Shown here one piece after another: positions 8,141 to 15,503 of a stretch of 64,000 bases of DNA; position 1 is the stretch's first letter, and each line of letters begins with the position of its first letter. Origin of the DNA: Nocardia sp. BSTN01 (GTDB lineage Bacteria; Actinomycetota; Actinomycetes; Mycobacteriales; Mycobacteriaceae); contig NZ_JADKYP010000026.1 in assembly GCF_015354405.1 (NCBI RefSeq), positions 1 through 64,000 on the forward strand, written 5' to 3'. The notes beneath the pieces were generated by a model. It was not told the DNA's origin, did not search any database, and saw nothing but the letters and a program-made list of their open reading frames with translations. A program made the translations under genes and the position numbers.

Positions 8141-8165
8141 GCCCGATCGGAATGTCCGATCGGGC
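8141..8165 (+). terminator. Rho-independent-like terminator after the nitroreductase
   Basis: GCCCGATCGGA (8141-8151) and TCCGATCGGGC (8155-8165) form a perfect 11-bp stem with a 3-nt loop, followed by ATTTCG. It begins 17 bp after the nitroreductase stop and marks the end of the polyketide transcript. Confidence 0.8.
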
Positions 8166-8271
8166 ATTTCGTGGTTCATCGAAGGGACTTTCGCCTCTTG
8201 GGCGCCGCCCCGCGCCTCGGCACAGTTGTCGTGCGTCGAAACGGGTCGGGTGAGCGAGAGAGGTCGATCGG

Positions 8272-9030
8272 GTGGTGCGGGAATCTCAGGGATGGTCGTC
8301 GACAGCGTTCCCGGACATCGTCCTCTTCGCCCGCGGGCCGGTGCCCGCACTCGAGGCCGAACGCGTGGCCGGGGCGGTGGGCCGGCTGCTGGCGCGCCAC
8401 TGCGTCACCGGCGGCGCCCGGGTGCGCATCACCGCCGCCCCCGGCGATACGGAACCTCTTCTGGTGCAAGTGAATCTCGCCGATCGCCCGGTCCGGATGC
8501 AGGTGCGCACCCGCGGGCCCAACGAGGTGCTGTCGGTGGTGGTCCGTCTGGAACGCCAACTCACCGGCGGAATCGTCCGGGACTGGCCGGATCCGGCACG
8601 ACCGGCATTGACGGAGCCAGGTGCCGGAAAGATCGTGCGCCGCAAGGTGTTCGCGCTCGACACCCTCCGCCCGAAGTCGGCCGCCGCGGTGATGGACGCG
8701 CTCGACTTCGACGTTCACCTGTTCGTCGACGCCGAAACCGGTGAGGATGCCGTCGTCTACCGGGCCGGCCCGTCGGGGCTGCGGCTGGCGCGCCGAACCC
8801 GGATGCATCCCCCGTCCGATACCGGCGGCCGGATCTTCACGGTGCACTCACGCCCGACCCCGGTCCTCACCGAATCCGCCGCGGTGGAGCGGCTGTGCGA
8901 GCACGGCCTGCCGTTCCTGTTCCACCTCGACGCCTTCACCGGGCGCGGACATCTGCTGTATCGCCGCTACGACACGGACCTCACCCTCGTCACACCCTGT
9001 GCCGAGGTCGAATTCGACACGGAAAGGTAG
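8272..9030 (+). CDS. Ribosome hibernation factor with two S30AE C-terminal-like domains (RafH/Rv0079-like)
   Basis: A 252-residue protein. Residues 120-175 match the C-terminal domain of long hibernation-promoting factors (IVRRKVFALD, then AETGEDAVVYR), and residues 195-245 are a second, weaker copy (TPVLTESAAVERL, then FHLDAFTGRGHLLYRRYD). The N-terminal 110 residues would be the ribosome-binding part but are divergent. Length and duplicated C-terminal domain recall mycobacterial hypoxia/dormancy factors RafH and Rv0079. The GTG at 8272 lacks a clear ribosome site. The desaturase starts 10 bp after its stop, so the two are likely co-transcribed. Confidence 0.75.
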   Translation: MVRESQGWSSTAFPDIVLFARGPVPALEAERVAGAVGRLLARHCVTGGARVRITAAPGDTEPLLVQVNLADRPVRMQVRTRGPNEVLSVVVRLERQLTGGIVRDWPDPARPALTEPGAGKIVRRKVFALDTLRPKSAAAVMDALDFDVHLFVDAETGEDAVVYRAGPSGLRLARRTRMHPPSDTGGRIFTVHSRPTPVLTESAAVERLCEHGLPFLFHLDAFTGRGHLLYRRYDTDLTLVTPCAEVEFDTER

Positions 9031-9039
9031 ATCACCAGC

Positions 9040-9996
9040 GTGGCACGAGAGTTGACGCAACGGGAAATTCTCACCGAACTCGAACCGGTCGCCGCCACGG
9101 CGCTGAACCGGCATCTGTCGATGGTCAAGGAGTGGCATCCGCACGACTACGTCCCCTGGGACGCCGGCCGCAACTTCGCGATGCTCGGCGGAACCGATTG
9201 GGAGCCCGGGCAATCCACGCTCAGCGACGTGGCGAAGGCCGCGCTGGTGACCAATCTGCTCACCGAGGACAACCTGCCTTCCTACCACCGCGAGATCGCC
9301 GAGAACTTCTCCCAGGACGGCGCCTGGGGCACCTGGGTGGGCCGCTGGACCGCCGAGGAGAACCGCCACTCCGTCGTGCTGCGCGACTATCTCGTGGTGA
9401 CCCGCGGCGTCGACCCGGTCGCGCTCGAGAACACCCGCATGACCCATATGACCAACGGCTTCACCCCGGGGGTGGCCCGGCTCCTCGACGGCGAAGCGGG
9501 ATTCCTGTATTCGGTTGCGTACGTGAGCTTTCAGGAACTCGCCACCCGCGTCAGCCACCGCAACACCGCCAAGGTGTGCGACGATCCGATCGCCGACCGC
9601 ATGCTGCAGCGCGTCGCGCTCGACGAGAACCTGCACATGATCTTCTACCGCACCATGTGCGCGGCCGCGTTGGATCTCGTTCCCGACCAGGCGATGACGG
9701 CCGTCGACACCATCGTCGAGAACTTCCGGATGCCCGGCGCCGGAATGCCCGACTTCCGCCGCAACGGCGTGCTGATGGCCAAACACGGCGTCTACGATCT
9801 GCGCCAGCACTACGAGGAAGTGCTCGAACCGGTGATCCGGCAATGGAACATCTTCGGCCGCACCGACTTCGGGCCCCGCGGCGAACAGGCCCGGGAACGA
9901 CTGGGCGCCTTCCTCGAGAATATGGAACTGGTGCAGATCCCCCGTTTCGAGGAACACCGCGACCGATCGCTGGCCCGCGAGCGCGCCCGCACCTGA
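9040..9996 (+). CDS. Acyl-[acyl-carrier-protein] desaturase (DesA-like)
   Basis: A 318-residue soluble di-iron desaturase of the mycobacterial DesA1/DesA2 type. The two metal-binding motifs are EENRH (106-110) and DENLH (195-199) on the ferritin-like four-helix bundle. It should introduce a double bond into an ACP-bound fatty or meromycolic chain. The GTG at 9040 has GGAAAGG upstream, within the end of the previous gene. It directly follows the hibernation-factor gene. Its stop lies one base from the convergent PAS-ANTAR gene. Confidence 0.92.
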   Translation: MARELTQREILTELEPVAATALNRHLSMVKEWHPHDYVPWDAGRNFAMLGGTDWEPGQSTLSDVAKAALVTNLLTEDNLPSYHREIAENFSQDGAWGTWVGRWTAEENRHSVVLRDYLVVTRGVDPVALENTRMTHMTNGFTPGVARLLDGEAGFLYSVAYVSFQELATRVSHRNTAKVCDDPIADRMLQRVALDENLHMIFYRTMCAAALDLVPDQAMTAVDTIVENFRMPGAGMPDFRRNGVLMAKHGVYDLRQHYEEVLEPVIRQWNIFGRTDFGPRGEQARERLGAFLENMELVQIPRFEEHRDRSLARERART

Positions 9997-9997
9997 T

Positions 9998-10690
9998 TCA
10001 GCGGGGCCGGCCCGGTATGCGGGTGTGGACGGTGAGCAGCAGATGGTCGAAGGCGGTGAGCGTCTGCGGCGCCGCGTCCGGAAGGGTCGGCAGTTCGGCG
10101 ATCAGCTGAGCGGCCAGGTCGCGAAGTTTGGTGTTGGTCTCCTGGGAGCGCCAGGACAGGATCTTGAACGCCTGCTCGGCACTGACCCGATACATCCGCA
10201 TCAGCACCCCCTTGGCCTGTTCGATCACCGCGCGATGCTCGATCACGTCGGGCAGGGCCGCCGACAGCGTCTCGCGTTCGCTCTCCGCGAGGGTCTCGGT
10301 CAGGTCGATGTAGAAGCCGGCGGTGCCGGTGACGGCTCCGGCCTCGTCGTAGAGACGGTCGGCGACCACCATCACGTTGTGCACCGTGCCCGCGGTGTCG
10401 ATGAACCGATGCCGGCTGGAGAACGATTCCCCCATGTCGACCGCGCGGGCGATGCGCGCGGCGACATCGTCGCGGTCGTCGGGATGTTTGTGCGACAGCA
10501 GCAGCTCGGTGGTCGGCACCACGCTGCCGGGGCTGTAGCCGTGCATCCGGTACACCTCTTCCGACCACTCCCAGCGTCGTGTCGCGAACCAGAACCGGAA
10601 GGATCCGACCCGCGGCACGCTGGTCGGATCGGCCGGTGCCGTTTCTGCTGCCGGGTGACCGTGTTCGTTGTCCATGCCGTTGCGCCGCAC
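9998..10690 (-). CDS. PAS and ANTAR domain regulator
   Basis: A 230-residue protein with a PAS_3-type sensor (about 28-135, FRFWFATRRWEWSEEVYRMHGY) and an ANTAR RNA-binding domain (about 140-200, IEQAKGVLMRMYRVSAEQAFKIL). ANTAR proteins bind dual hairpins in nascent RNA and prevent termination; the PAS domain would sense a signal. Two starts are possible: GTG at 10690 or ATG at 10675, neither with a clear ribosome site. It is the first of several stress-regulation genes in this part of the window. Confidence 0.9.
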   Translation of the reverse strand: MRRNGMDNEHGHPAAETAPADPTSVPRVGSFRFWFATRRWEWSEEVYRMHGYSPGSVVPTTELLLSHKHPDDRDDVAARIARAVDMGESFSSRHRFIDTAGTVHNVMVVADRLYDEAGAVTGTAGFYIDLTETLAESERETLSAALPDVIEHRAVIEQAKGVLMRMYRVSAEQAFKILSWRSQETNTKLRDLAAQLIAELPTLPDAAPQTLTAFDHLLLTVHTRIPGRPR

Positions 10691-10777
10691 GACACGATTA
10701 TGGCCGGTGGAGACGGTGCGGGTAACGGAGTCCGGGACGGCAGTGCCGAAAACCGCGCGTCGTGGCGCGGGTGCGGC

Positions 10778-11212
10778 TCACATGAAGGGCCACAGGTCCG
10801 CGTCGCGGTGACTGCACTGCGCCAAGCGGGGGTCGTCGGCGGGACGCAGCCACCGCACCGGCACCCGGATCGGTTCGATCGAGGGCAGGCACGCCACGCG
10901 GCCGGTGCGGTCCACGAGCGATCCCATGACGCGATATCCCTGTTTCGGGGCCAAGCCCAGCGCCGCGGCCTGGTTGTCGGTGAGCGTGACCTCGGTGTGC
11001 GAGCGTTCGATGAGGCGGAGTCCCTCGACCGTCACCGGATCGGTGCCGTAGTCGACGTTGGAGGCCGTGAGCCGGAAACGCGCGCCCATCAACAGGCTCG
11101 CCACCCACATCGAGGTACCCAGTCGCTCGCGATCGGGATAGCGGGCGACCGGCAGTCGATGCGGGACCAGCACTACATACGTATGCCCGATCTCCACGTC
11201 ACGGGCGCGCAT
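10778..11212 (-). CDS. Hypothetical protein
   Basis: A 144-residue protein I do not recognise. It starts with MRARDVEIGHTYVVLVPHR and contains TSMWVASLLMGARFRLT, LTDNQAAALGLAPKQGYRVMG and a C-terminal IRVPVRWLRPADD. There is no signal peptide or membrane segment. The conserved-looking opening suggests a small beta-rich binding domain, but this is a guess. The ATG at 11212 is the best-supported start; the open frame continues upstream without support. It is divergent from the coiled-coil gene at 11291. Confidence 0.6.
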   Translation of the reverse strand: MRARDVEIGHTYVVLVPHRLPVARYPDRERLGTSMWVASLLMGARFRLTASNVDYGTDPVTVEGLRLIERSHTEVTLTDNQAAALGLAPKQGYRVMGSLVDRTGRVACLPSIEPIRVPVRWLRPADDPRLAQCSHRDADLWPFM

Positions 11213-11290
11213 GCATCCAGAGTCGTCCTCCCTGCGGACCCGCGCAACGTTGCCGGTACAAGGTCGTCGCGCAGGCATAGGGTGTGGTGC

Positions 11291-11752
11291 ATGACCGAGT
11301 CTGCCGCCCGGCGCGCGGGCGAGCGTGCCGCGCAGGCGGCCGAGCGGGCCGAGGAACTGGCCGCACGGCAGGCGGAGCTGAGCGCGGGACGACCGATCAC
11401 ACGCAAGGACGTCGACTTGGCGGCCGAGCGAGCTCGACAGGCACTCGAGCATGCCGAAAGCGCGCATCGGGCGGCGGCGGATCGGCACGAGGCCGCCGCA
11501 CGTGCCCACGAACGCGCAGCCGCCGCCTATGAGAAGGCCGCTGCGCACGACCAGACTTCTGTGCACGACCAGACTTCTACGCCCGGCAAGAACTCGGCGT
11601 CCGGCACGGGCTCGACGCCCGCAGCCGATCGCGCGGACCGGTCCCGCCGGGACGCCGACTTCCACCGCGCGGCGGCGGAACACGATCGCGCCGCCGCCCG
11701 CGAACAGCGAATCGAGGCGGCGCGCGAGTTCGGGAACGACCCCACCGAATAG
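11291..11752 (+). CDS. Alanine-rich coiled-coil protein
   Basis: A 153-residue hydrophilic protein dominated by Ala, Glu, Arg and His in heptad-like runs (AARRAGERAAQAAERAEEL, then ERARQALEHAESAHRAAAD), predicting long amphipathic helices. A flexible Ser/Thr/Gly/Pro segment at about 86-118 separates two helical parts. That linker holds a duplicated hexapeptide (HDQTSx) encoded by a 16-bp exact repeat at 11545 and 11563. The function is unknown; similar Ala-rich proteins are common in nocardiae and mycobacteria. The ATG at 11291 follows a poor upstream region. Confidence 0.6.
   Translation: MTESAARRAGERAAQAAERAEELAARQAELSAGRPITRKDVDLAAERARQALEHAESAHRAAADRHEAAARAHERAAAAYEKAAAHDQTSVHDQTSTPGKNSASGTGSTPAADRADRSRRDADFHRAAAEHDRAAAREQRIEAAREFGNDPTE
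11545..11578. repeat. In-frame 18-bp-period duplication in the coiled-coil gene
   Basis: GCACGACCAGACTTCT occurs at 11545-11560 and again at 11563-11578. The period is 18 bp, exactly six codons, so the duplication keeps the frame and repeats His-Asp-Gln-Thr-Ser. It looks like recent slippage in the linker between two coiled-coil parts. Confidence 0.85.
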
Positions 11753-11958
11753 CCCGTCGACGCTGGTGGGTCACGTCACACGCCGGGACGGAAATAGCGC
11801 GCCGGGTATCTCGGTTGAACCCACTGTCGGCGTCCGGACAGCCCCGGGCCGCACCCTTCAGTCGCTACGAGCGACCACTCGCCGAGAGGCGCTTGTGGGA
11901 CGTCGACCACATACGGGACGCCGCCGGGAACTCCACCCGGCGGCGTTCTGCTGTCACC

Positions 11959-12345
11959 TCACCGAGCGGCCACACCGGCGCTGGGCAGATCGTCGTACAC
12001 CGAGACCATCCGATCCAGGCCGGTGACCTGGATGACGCGTTTGGCCGCCCCCGATGCCACCACGCGCAACCGGCGGGGCGTCACCGTGGTGGCCGCCGCG
12101 TGCAGCACGCTCAGCCCGGCCGATCCCAGGAAACCCACCCCGGACAGATCGATCACCGGCGCGGCCTGATCGGCGTCCTCGAAAGCCTCGCTCATCCGGT
12201 CCAGCACACTCTGCAATTGGTCGGCCGTCATCGCGTCGACATCGCCGTGCGCCGATATGACGAGCGCGCCGCCGGTCCGGTCGACCTCGACGCTCAAGCC
12301 GCTGTCATCCACCAAGACACTCATCTCCTCGTCACCGCCGTACAT
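11959..12345 (-). CDS. STAS-domain anti-sigma-factor antagonist
   Basis: A 128-residue single STAS domain. The phosphorylatable-serine loop is in VIDLSGVGFLGSAGLSVLHAA. Such proteins bind anti-sigma kinases of the RsbW type and free stress sigma factors. The ATG at 12345 is chosen; a GTG at 12348, a TTG at 12360 or an ATG at 12324 are alternatives, the last with GAGGAG too close to use. It fits the nearby RsbA/MEDS genes at 18308-19988, and together they suggest a partner-switching stress module. Confidence 0.85.
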   Translation of the reverse strand: MYGGDEEMSVLVDDSGLSVEVDRTGGALVISAHGDVDAMTADQLQSVLDRMSEAFEDADQAAPVIDLSGVGFLGSAGLSVLHAAATTVTPRRLRVVASGAAKRVIQVTGLDRMVSVYDDLPSAGVAAR

Positions 12346-12578
12346 CACACTCGTATACAACCCCCCTCGCGCGGGCCCAAACCTCTTTTTTCGCAGCGCC
12401 CGTCCGCGGTCTGTGTGCTGTTCCGACTTCGGCGGCGCATTTTCGTGATATTCACGCGAGTGCAGCCGGACGGCCGAACACTCACGGGCGGGCCGGTAGC
12501 TTGGCCTCGCCTCGCCCCCACATCCGGTCCGGCGCGGTGAGTGGCACGCGCCAGGTCCGAACCGATGGAGGTCGAGCA

Positions 12579-13958
12579 GTGAGCAACCGGGTCCCCCACG
12601 GCCGCATCTCGCGCGGCAGCACGATGGGCCGGCTCGCCGCGGGACAGGCGCTGCGCGGGGTCGGCACCCGACTGTCGATGGTGGGCCGCACCGAAGAGGC
12701 GCGCCGCCGCTTGAGTGAACGCTCGGCGATGCAGGCCGCCCAGCAACTGGTCACCGTGCTCGGCAGCATGAAGGGTGCCGCGATGAAGCTCGGGCAGATG
12801 CTGTCGGTCCTCGACCTCGACCTGCTGCCGGAAGAACAACGCGAGATGTTCCGCGACAAACTCGCGCAACTGCGCGACCAGGCGCCGGCGTTCCCGTTCT
12901 CCGCCATGCGCACGGTGATCGAGAACGACCTCGGCGCGATGGCGCGGATCTTCGCCGATTTCGACGAGACCCCGATCGCCGCCGCCTCCATCGGACAGGT
13001 CTACCGCGCGCGGCTGCGCGACGGACGAGCGGTCGCGGTCAAGGTCAAATATCCCGGCGTCGACCGCGCGGTCGAAGCCGATATGCGCAATCTGATGATG
13101 ATCAGCCGCCTCTGGAAGGCGATCCTGCCCAGCGCCGCCGACGAAGAGGTGCTCGCCGAGGTCGCCCGCAACATCGGCAGTGAACTCGACTATCCGCGCG
13201 AGGCCCGCACCCAGCATCATGTGGCGACCCGCTATCGCGGCCACCCCTGTATCAGCGTGCCCGACAGCATCGAATCCTGCTGCGGCCCCAACGTTCTGGT
13301 CACCGAACTGGTCGACGGCGAGCCGTTCGGGCACATGCGAACCCTGTCCGACGCCGACCGCACCCGCATCGGGGAGCTGATCTACCGCTTCTACATCACC
13401 TCGCTGTTCACCGACCACGAGTTCTGCGGCGACCCGCATCCGGGCAACATCATGCTCGCCTCCGACGGGCGGCTCGCCTTCGTCGACTTCGGGCTCTACA
13501 CCGCGATGAGTCCCGCCGACGTCGAACTCGAACGCGACATCATCTGCGCCGCAGGCGAATACCGTGCCGAGGACATCTACCGCGCCTGGGTGGCACAGGG
13601 CATCGTCGATCCCGACGCCGGAGTCACACCCGACGAATGCCTCGGCTACATCTGGGCCGCGACCGGCTGGCATCTGATCGACGAGGACATCACTGTCACA
13701 CCCGAATTGGCCACCAGCGCAGTGGTACTCGCCGTCGACCCACGCGCCGCCGAATTCAGCGGCATGCGCCATCAGCGCCTTCCACCCGAGCATGTGTTCT
13801 CCCGCCGCGCCGACCTGTTCACCTACGCCGTGCTCGGACAGCTGCACACCACCAACAACTGGCACCGCCTCGCCCGCGAATGGCTCTACCACGAACCCCC
13901 GGCCACCGACATCGGCGCCGATATCGCCCGCTGGCGGCTCACGGCACGATCGTCGTGA
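12579..13958 (+). CDS. ABC1/UbiB/AarF-family atypical kinase
   Basis: A 459-residue ABC1-family protein-kinase-like ATPase. The family's KxGQ motif appears as MKLGQMLSV near 70, the Ala-rich loop as AAASIGQVYRA near 140, the lysine region as VAVKVKYPGV, the catalytic loop as HPGNIML and the metal motif as FVDFGLY. Members support quinone or isoprenoid-lipid metabolism. The GTG at 12579 with GGAGG 7 nt upstream is clearly better than the open frame from 12501. No quinone-biosynthesis genes are adjacent. Confidence 0.92.
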   Translation: MSNRVPHGRISRGSTMGRLAAGQALRGVGTRLSMVGRTEEARRRLSERSAMQAAQQLVTVLGSMKGAAMKLGQMLSVLDLDLLPEEQREMFRDKLAQLRDQAPAFPFSAMRTVIENDLGAMARIFADFDETPIAAASIGQVYRARLRDGRAVAVKVKYPGVDRAVEADMRNLMMISRLWKAILPSAADEEVLAEVARNIGSELDYPREARTQHHVATRYRGHPCISVPDSIESCCGPNVLVTELVDGEPFGHMRTLSDADRTRIGELIYRFYITSLFTDHEFCGDPHPGNIMLASDGRLAFVDFGLYTAMSPADVELERDIICAAGEYRAEDIYRAWVAQGIVDPDAGVTPDECLGYIWAATGWHLIDEDITVTPELATSAVVLAVDPRAAEFSGMRHQRLPPEHVFSRRADLFTYAVLGQLHTTNNWHRLAREWLYHEPPATDIGADIARWRLTARSS

Positions 13959-14012
13959 TCGGCACCGCGCCGGGATAGCCCCGGTCGCGGGCATACCAGC
14001 ACAGGACCCGTC

Positions 14013-14044
14013 GCTGTGGGCCGACAGGTCGGTCACCCACCAGC
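14013..14044. other. Imperfect hairpin upstream of the SMR transporter
   Basis: GCTG-TGGG-CCGA pairs with TCGG-CCCA-CAGC around a four-base loop, with small bulges on the right arm. It lies 44 bp before the SMR start. I looked for a guanidine-riboswitch consensus because SugE-like SMR genes are often under one, and did not see it. It may be a leader structure or a terminator for the upstream kinase, without a T run. Confidence 0.3.
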
Positions 14045-14087
14045 GTTCCATCCCGTCACACAGATCCATATACGTGCAGCAGTCGAA

Positions 14088-14408
14088 ATGAACTGGCTCG
14101 TCCTGGGTTTGGCCGGTGTGGTGGAGATCGCGCGGTCCCAGTCCATCAAGCCGACCCAGAATTTCACCAAACCGCTGCCCACCCTGCTGTGCTTCGTGCT
14201 CGCGGCGGTCGCGGTGTATCTGCTGTCCCACGCCATGCAGTCACTGCCGGTGGGCACCGCGTACGCCATCTTCACCGGCATCGGCGCGGCAGGCGCGATC
14301 GCCCTCGGCATCGTCGTGCAGAAGGACCCGGTGAACGCGGGCCGGATGCTGGCGCTGGCCATGATCATCGGCGGCATCATCCTGGCTCGGGTCACCAATC
14401 CCGAGTGA
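14088..14408 (+). CDS. Small multidrug resistance (SMR) family exporter
   Basis: A 106-residue, four-helix SMR protein. The key membrane carboxylate is Glu13 in LAGVVEIARSQSIK, and the fourth helix is MLALAMIIGGIILARV. Family members are dual-topology dimers exporting quaternary ammonium compounds or guanidinium; WLVLGLAGVVEI followed by a SQSIK-type loop recalls the SugE/Gdx branch, though the identification is not firm. It stands alone, with no paired SMR gene, so it would function as a homodimer. No clear ribosome site precedes the ATG. Confidence 0.88.
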   Translation: MNWLVLGLAGVVEIARSQSIKPTQNFTKPLPTLLCFVLAAVAVYLLSHAMQSLPVGTAYAIFTGIGAAGAIALGIVVQKDPVNAGRMLALAMIIGGIILARVTNPE

Positions 14409-14750
14409 GCACGAGCCGGGAGCGAATCATCCAGCCGGCTCGATCTCGGACCGAGCGGATATCGACGCGCCGTTGCGCCGGCATCCGCCGCGACTTCGTT
14501 GTCGTTCAGGTCCGAGAAGACAACTGTCGCGCCGCCCCGGTCGGGCGAAGTAGGTAATGCGGTACCCCATTCGGACCGTCATGGCCGCCCATCGTGAAGT
14601 CGATGCGGGGTGCGTGGAGCCGGCAGCCGATTGGGGTAGTCGAGTACGTCTGGGCCCGCTGACATCCGCCCCGACACTCGAACTCGACCGGCAATCGCCG
14701 GCTACCGCGACTGGGGGCGATTTCCCAGAACTCAGGGCAGGAGAAATATC
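14409..14750. other. Intergenic region upstream of the secreted protein
   Basis: No convincing gene. It carries ATTGGGGTAG at 14630-14639, a ten-base string that recurs at 15250-15259 before the sigma-like mini-gene and may be part of a shared promoter type. The ribosome site of the secreted-protein gene (AGGAG near 14738) lies at its right end. Confidence 0.5.
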
Positions 14751-15182
14751 ATGCGACGCAATATCATTCGGGTAGGACTGGCCTCGCTGGTGGCGGCCGG
14801 GGCGGTCGCGGCATTGCCGGGGCTGGCATCGGCCACCACCGATGCGACACCGGCTCCGGTCGGCGGGCGGGAACGGGTGAAGGTGTCCGTCGACTCCACG
14901 GAAGCGAAGCCGTTGAACTGCACAGCCTCGGCCAACGGCGCAGCGCCGGTCGGGTTCCACGTCGGCGTTGGTGGAAAACAGAGCGTCGTGATCGGGCAGG
15001 TGGTGCCCGGGCCCGGGACGGTGCACGTGCACTGCGACTCCGAAGAGGTCATGCCGCAGGTGAAGCTCGACCGGACCCTTCCGGTCACTGTGGCTTTGGC
15101 GAATCCCGCGTTGGATGCCATCGATTCGGTGTTCATCGGCGCGGGCAGCAGTGCGTTCGCCACCGACGCCGCCTTGCGGTGA
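14751..15182 (+). CDS. Secreted hypothetical protein
   Basis: A 143-residue protein with a clear signal peptide: MRRNIIRVGL, a hydrophobic core AALPGLA, and likely cleavage after ASA near 28. The mature part is short and beta-rich with two cysteines (in LNCTAS and HCDSEE) that could form a disulfide. I do not recognise the family. The ATG has AGGAG 8 nt upstream. A GC-rich hairpin at 15208-15244 follows. Confidence 0.75.
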   Translation: MRRNIIRVGLASLVAAGAVAALPGLASATTDATPAPVGGRERVKVSVDSTEAKPLNCTASANGAAPVGFHVGVGGKQSVVIGQVVPGPGTVHVHCDSEEVMPQVKLDRTLPVTVALANPALDAIDSVFIGAGSSAFATDAALR

Positions 15183-15207
15183 TCCCGCCGCGCTATCGCA
15201 CTCGGAC

Positions 15208-15244
15208 GTCCGGGCGGGGTGCCCGCACACCACTTCGCCCGGAC
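15208..15244. terminator. Hairpin after the secreted-protein gene
   Basis: GTCCGGGCG (15208-15216) and CGCCCGGAC (15236-15244) are perfect complements around a 19-nt loop. It lies 25 bp beyond the secreted-protein stop. There is no T run, so it may be a weak intrinsic terminator or RNA-stabilising hairpin. Confidence 0.45.
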
Positions 15245-15305
15245 ACCGAATTGGGGTAGCGGATTACTCCAGTTCTTCGGGCGCCGATGAGGAACGGTCG
15301 ATGGC

Positions 15306-15503
15306 GTGAGTGATGACGAGCAGTGGCAACTGGCGGTGGATCGGTTGCCGTTCCCCTATGCGGAGGCGCTGCGGTTGCGCGCCGCCGAGGTCACCGACGA
15401 GGTGATCGCGGAAATCCTCGGCATCGACGTCGATGCGGTGGGACCGTTGCTGCGGATGGCGGCAGCCAAGCTGGCCACGATCCGGGACGGCGACCGGCGA
15501 TGA
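15306..15503 (+). CDS. Sigma-70 region-4-like mini-protein
   Basis: A 65-residue protein that is almost wholly a sigma-region-4-like helix-turn-helix: LPFPYAEALRLRAAEVTDEVIAEILGIDVDAVGPLLRMAAAKLATI follows the usual LP...R..L.LR......EIA..L......V...L..A...L pattern. No region 2 is present, so it cannot be a full sigma factor. It starts with GTG and overlaps the LuxR ATPase gene in ATGA at 15500-15503. The coupling suggests it works with that regulator. It could also be a degenerate HTH with a protein-binding role. Confidence 0.6.
   Translation: MSDDEQWQLAVDRLPFPYAEALRLRAAEVTDEVIAEILGIDVDAVGPLLRMAAAKLATIRDGDRR

Noticed and set aside
13959-14087. A guanidine riboswitch before the SMR gene
   Set aside because: I looked for guanidine-I, -II and -III patterns and saw only an imperfect hairpin; covariance-model search would settle it.
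12345-14231. A 628-residue minus-strand open frame opposite the ABC1 kinase
   Set aside because: It is the shadow of the kinase gene, whose motifs are clear on the plus strand.
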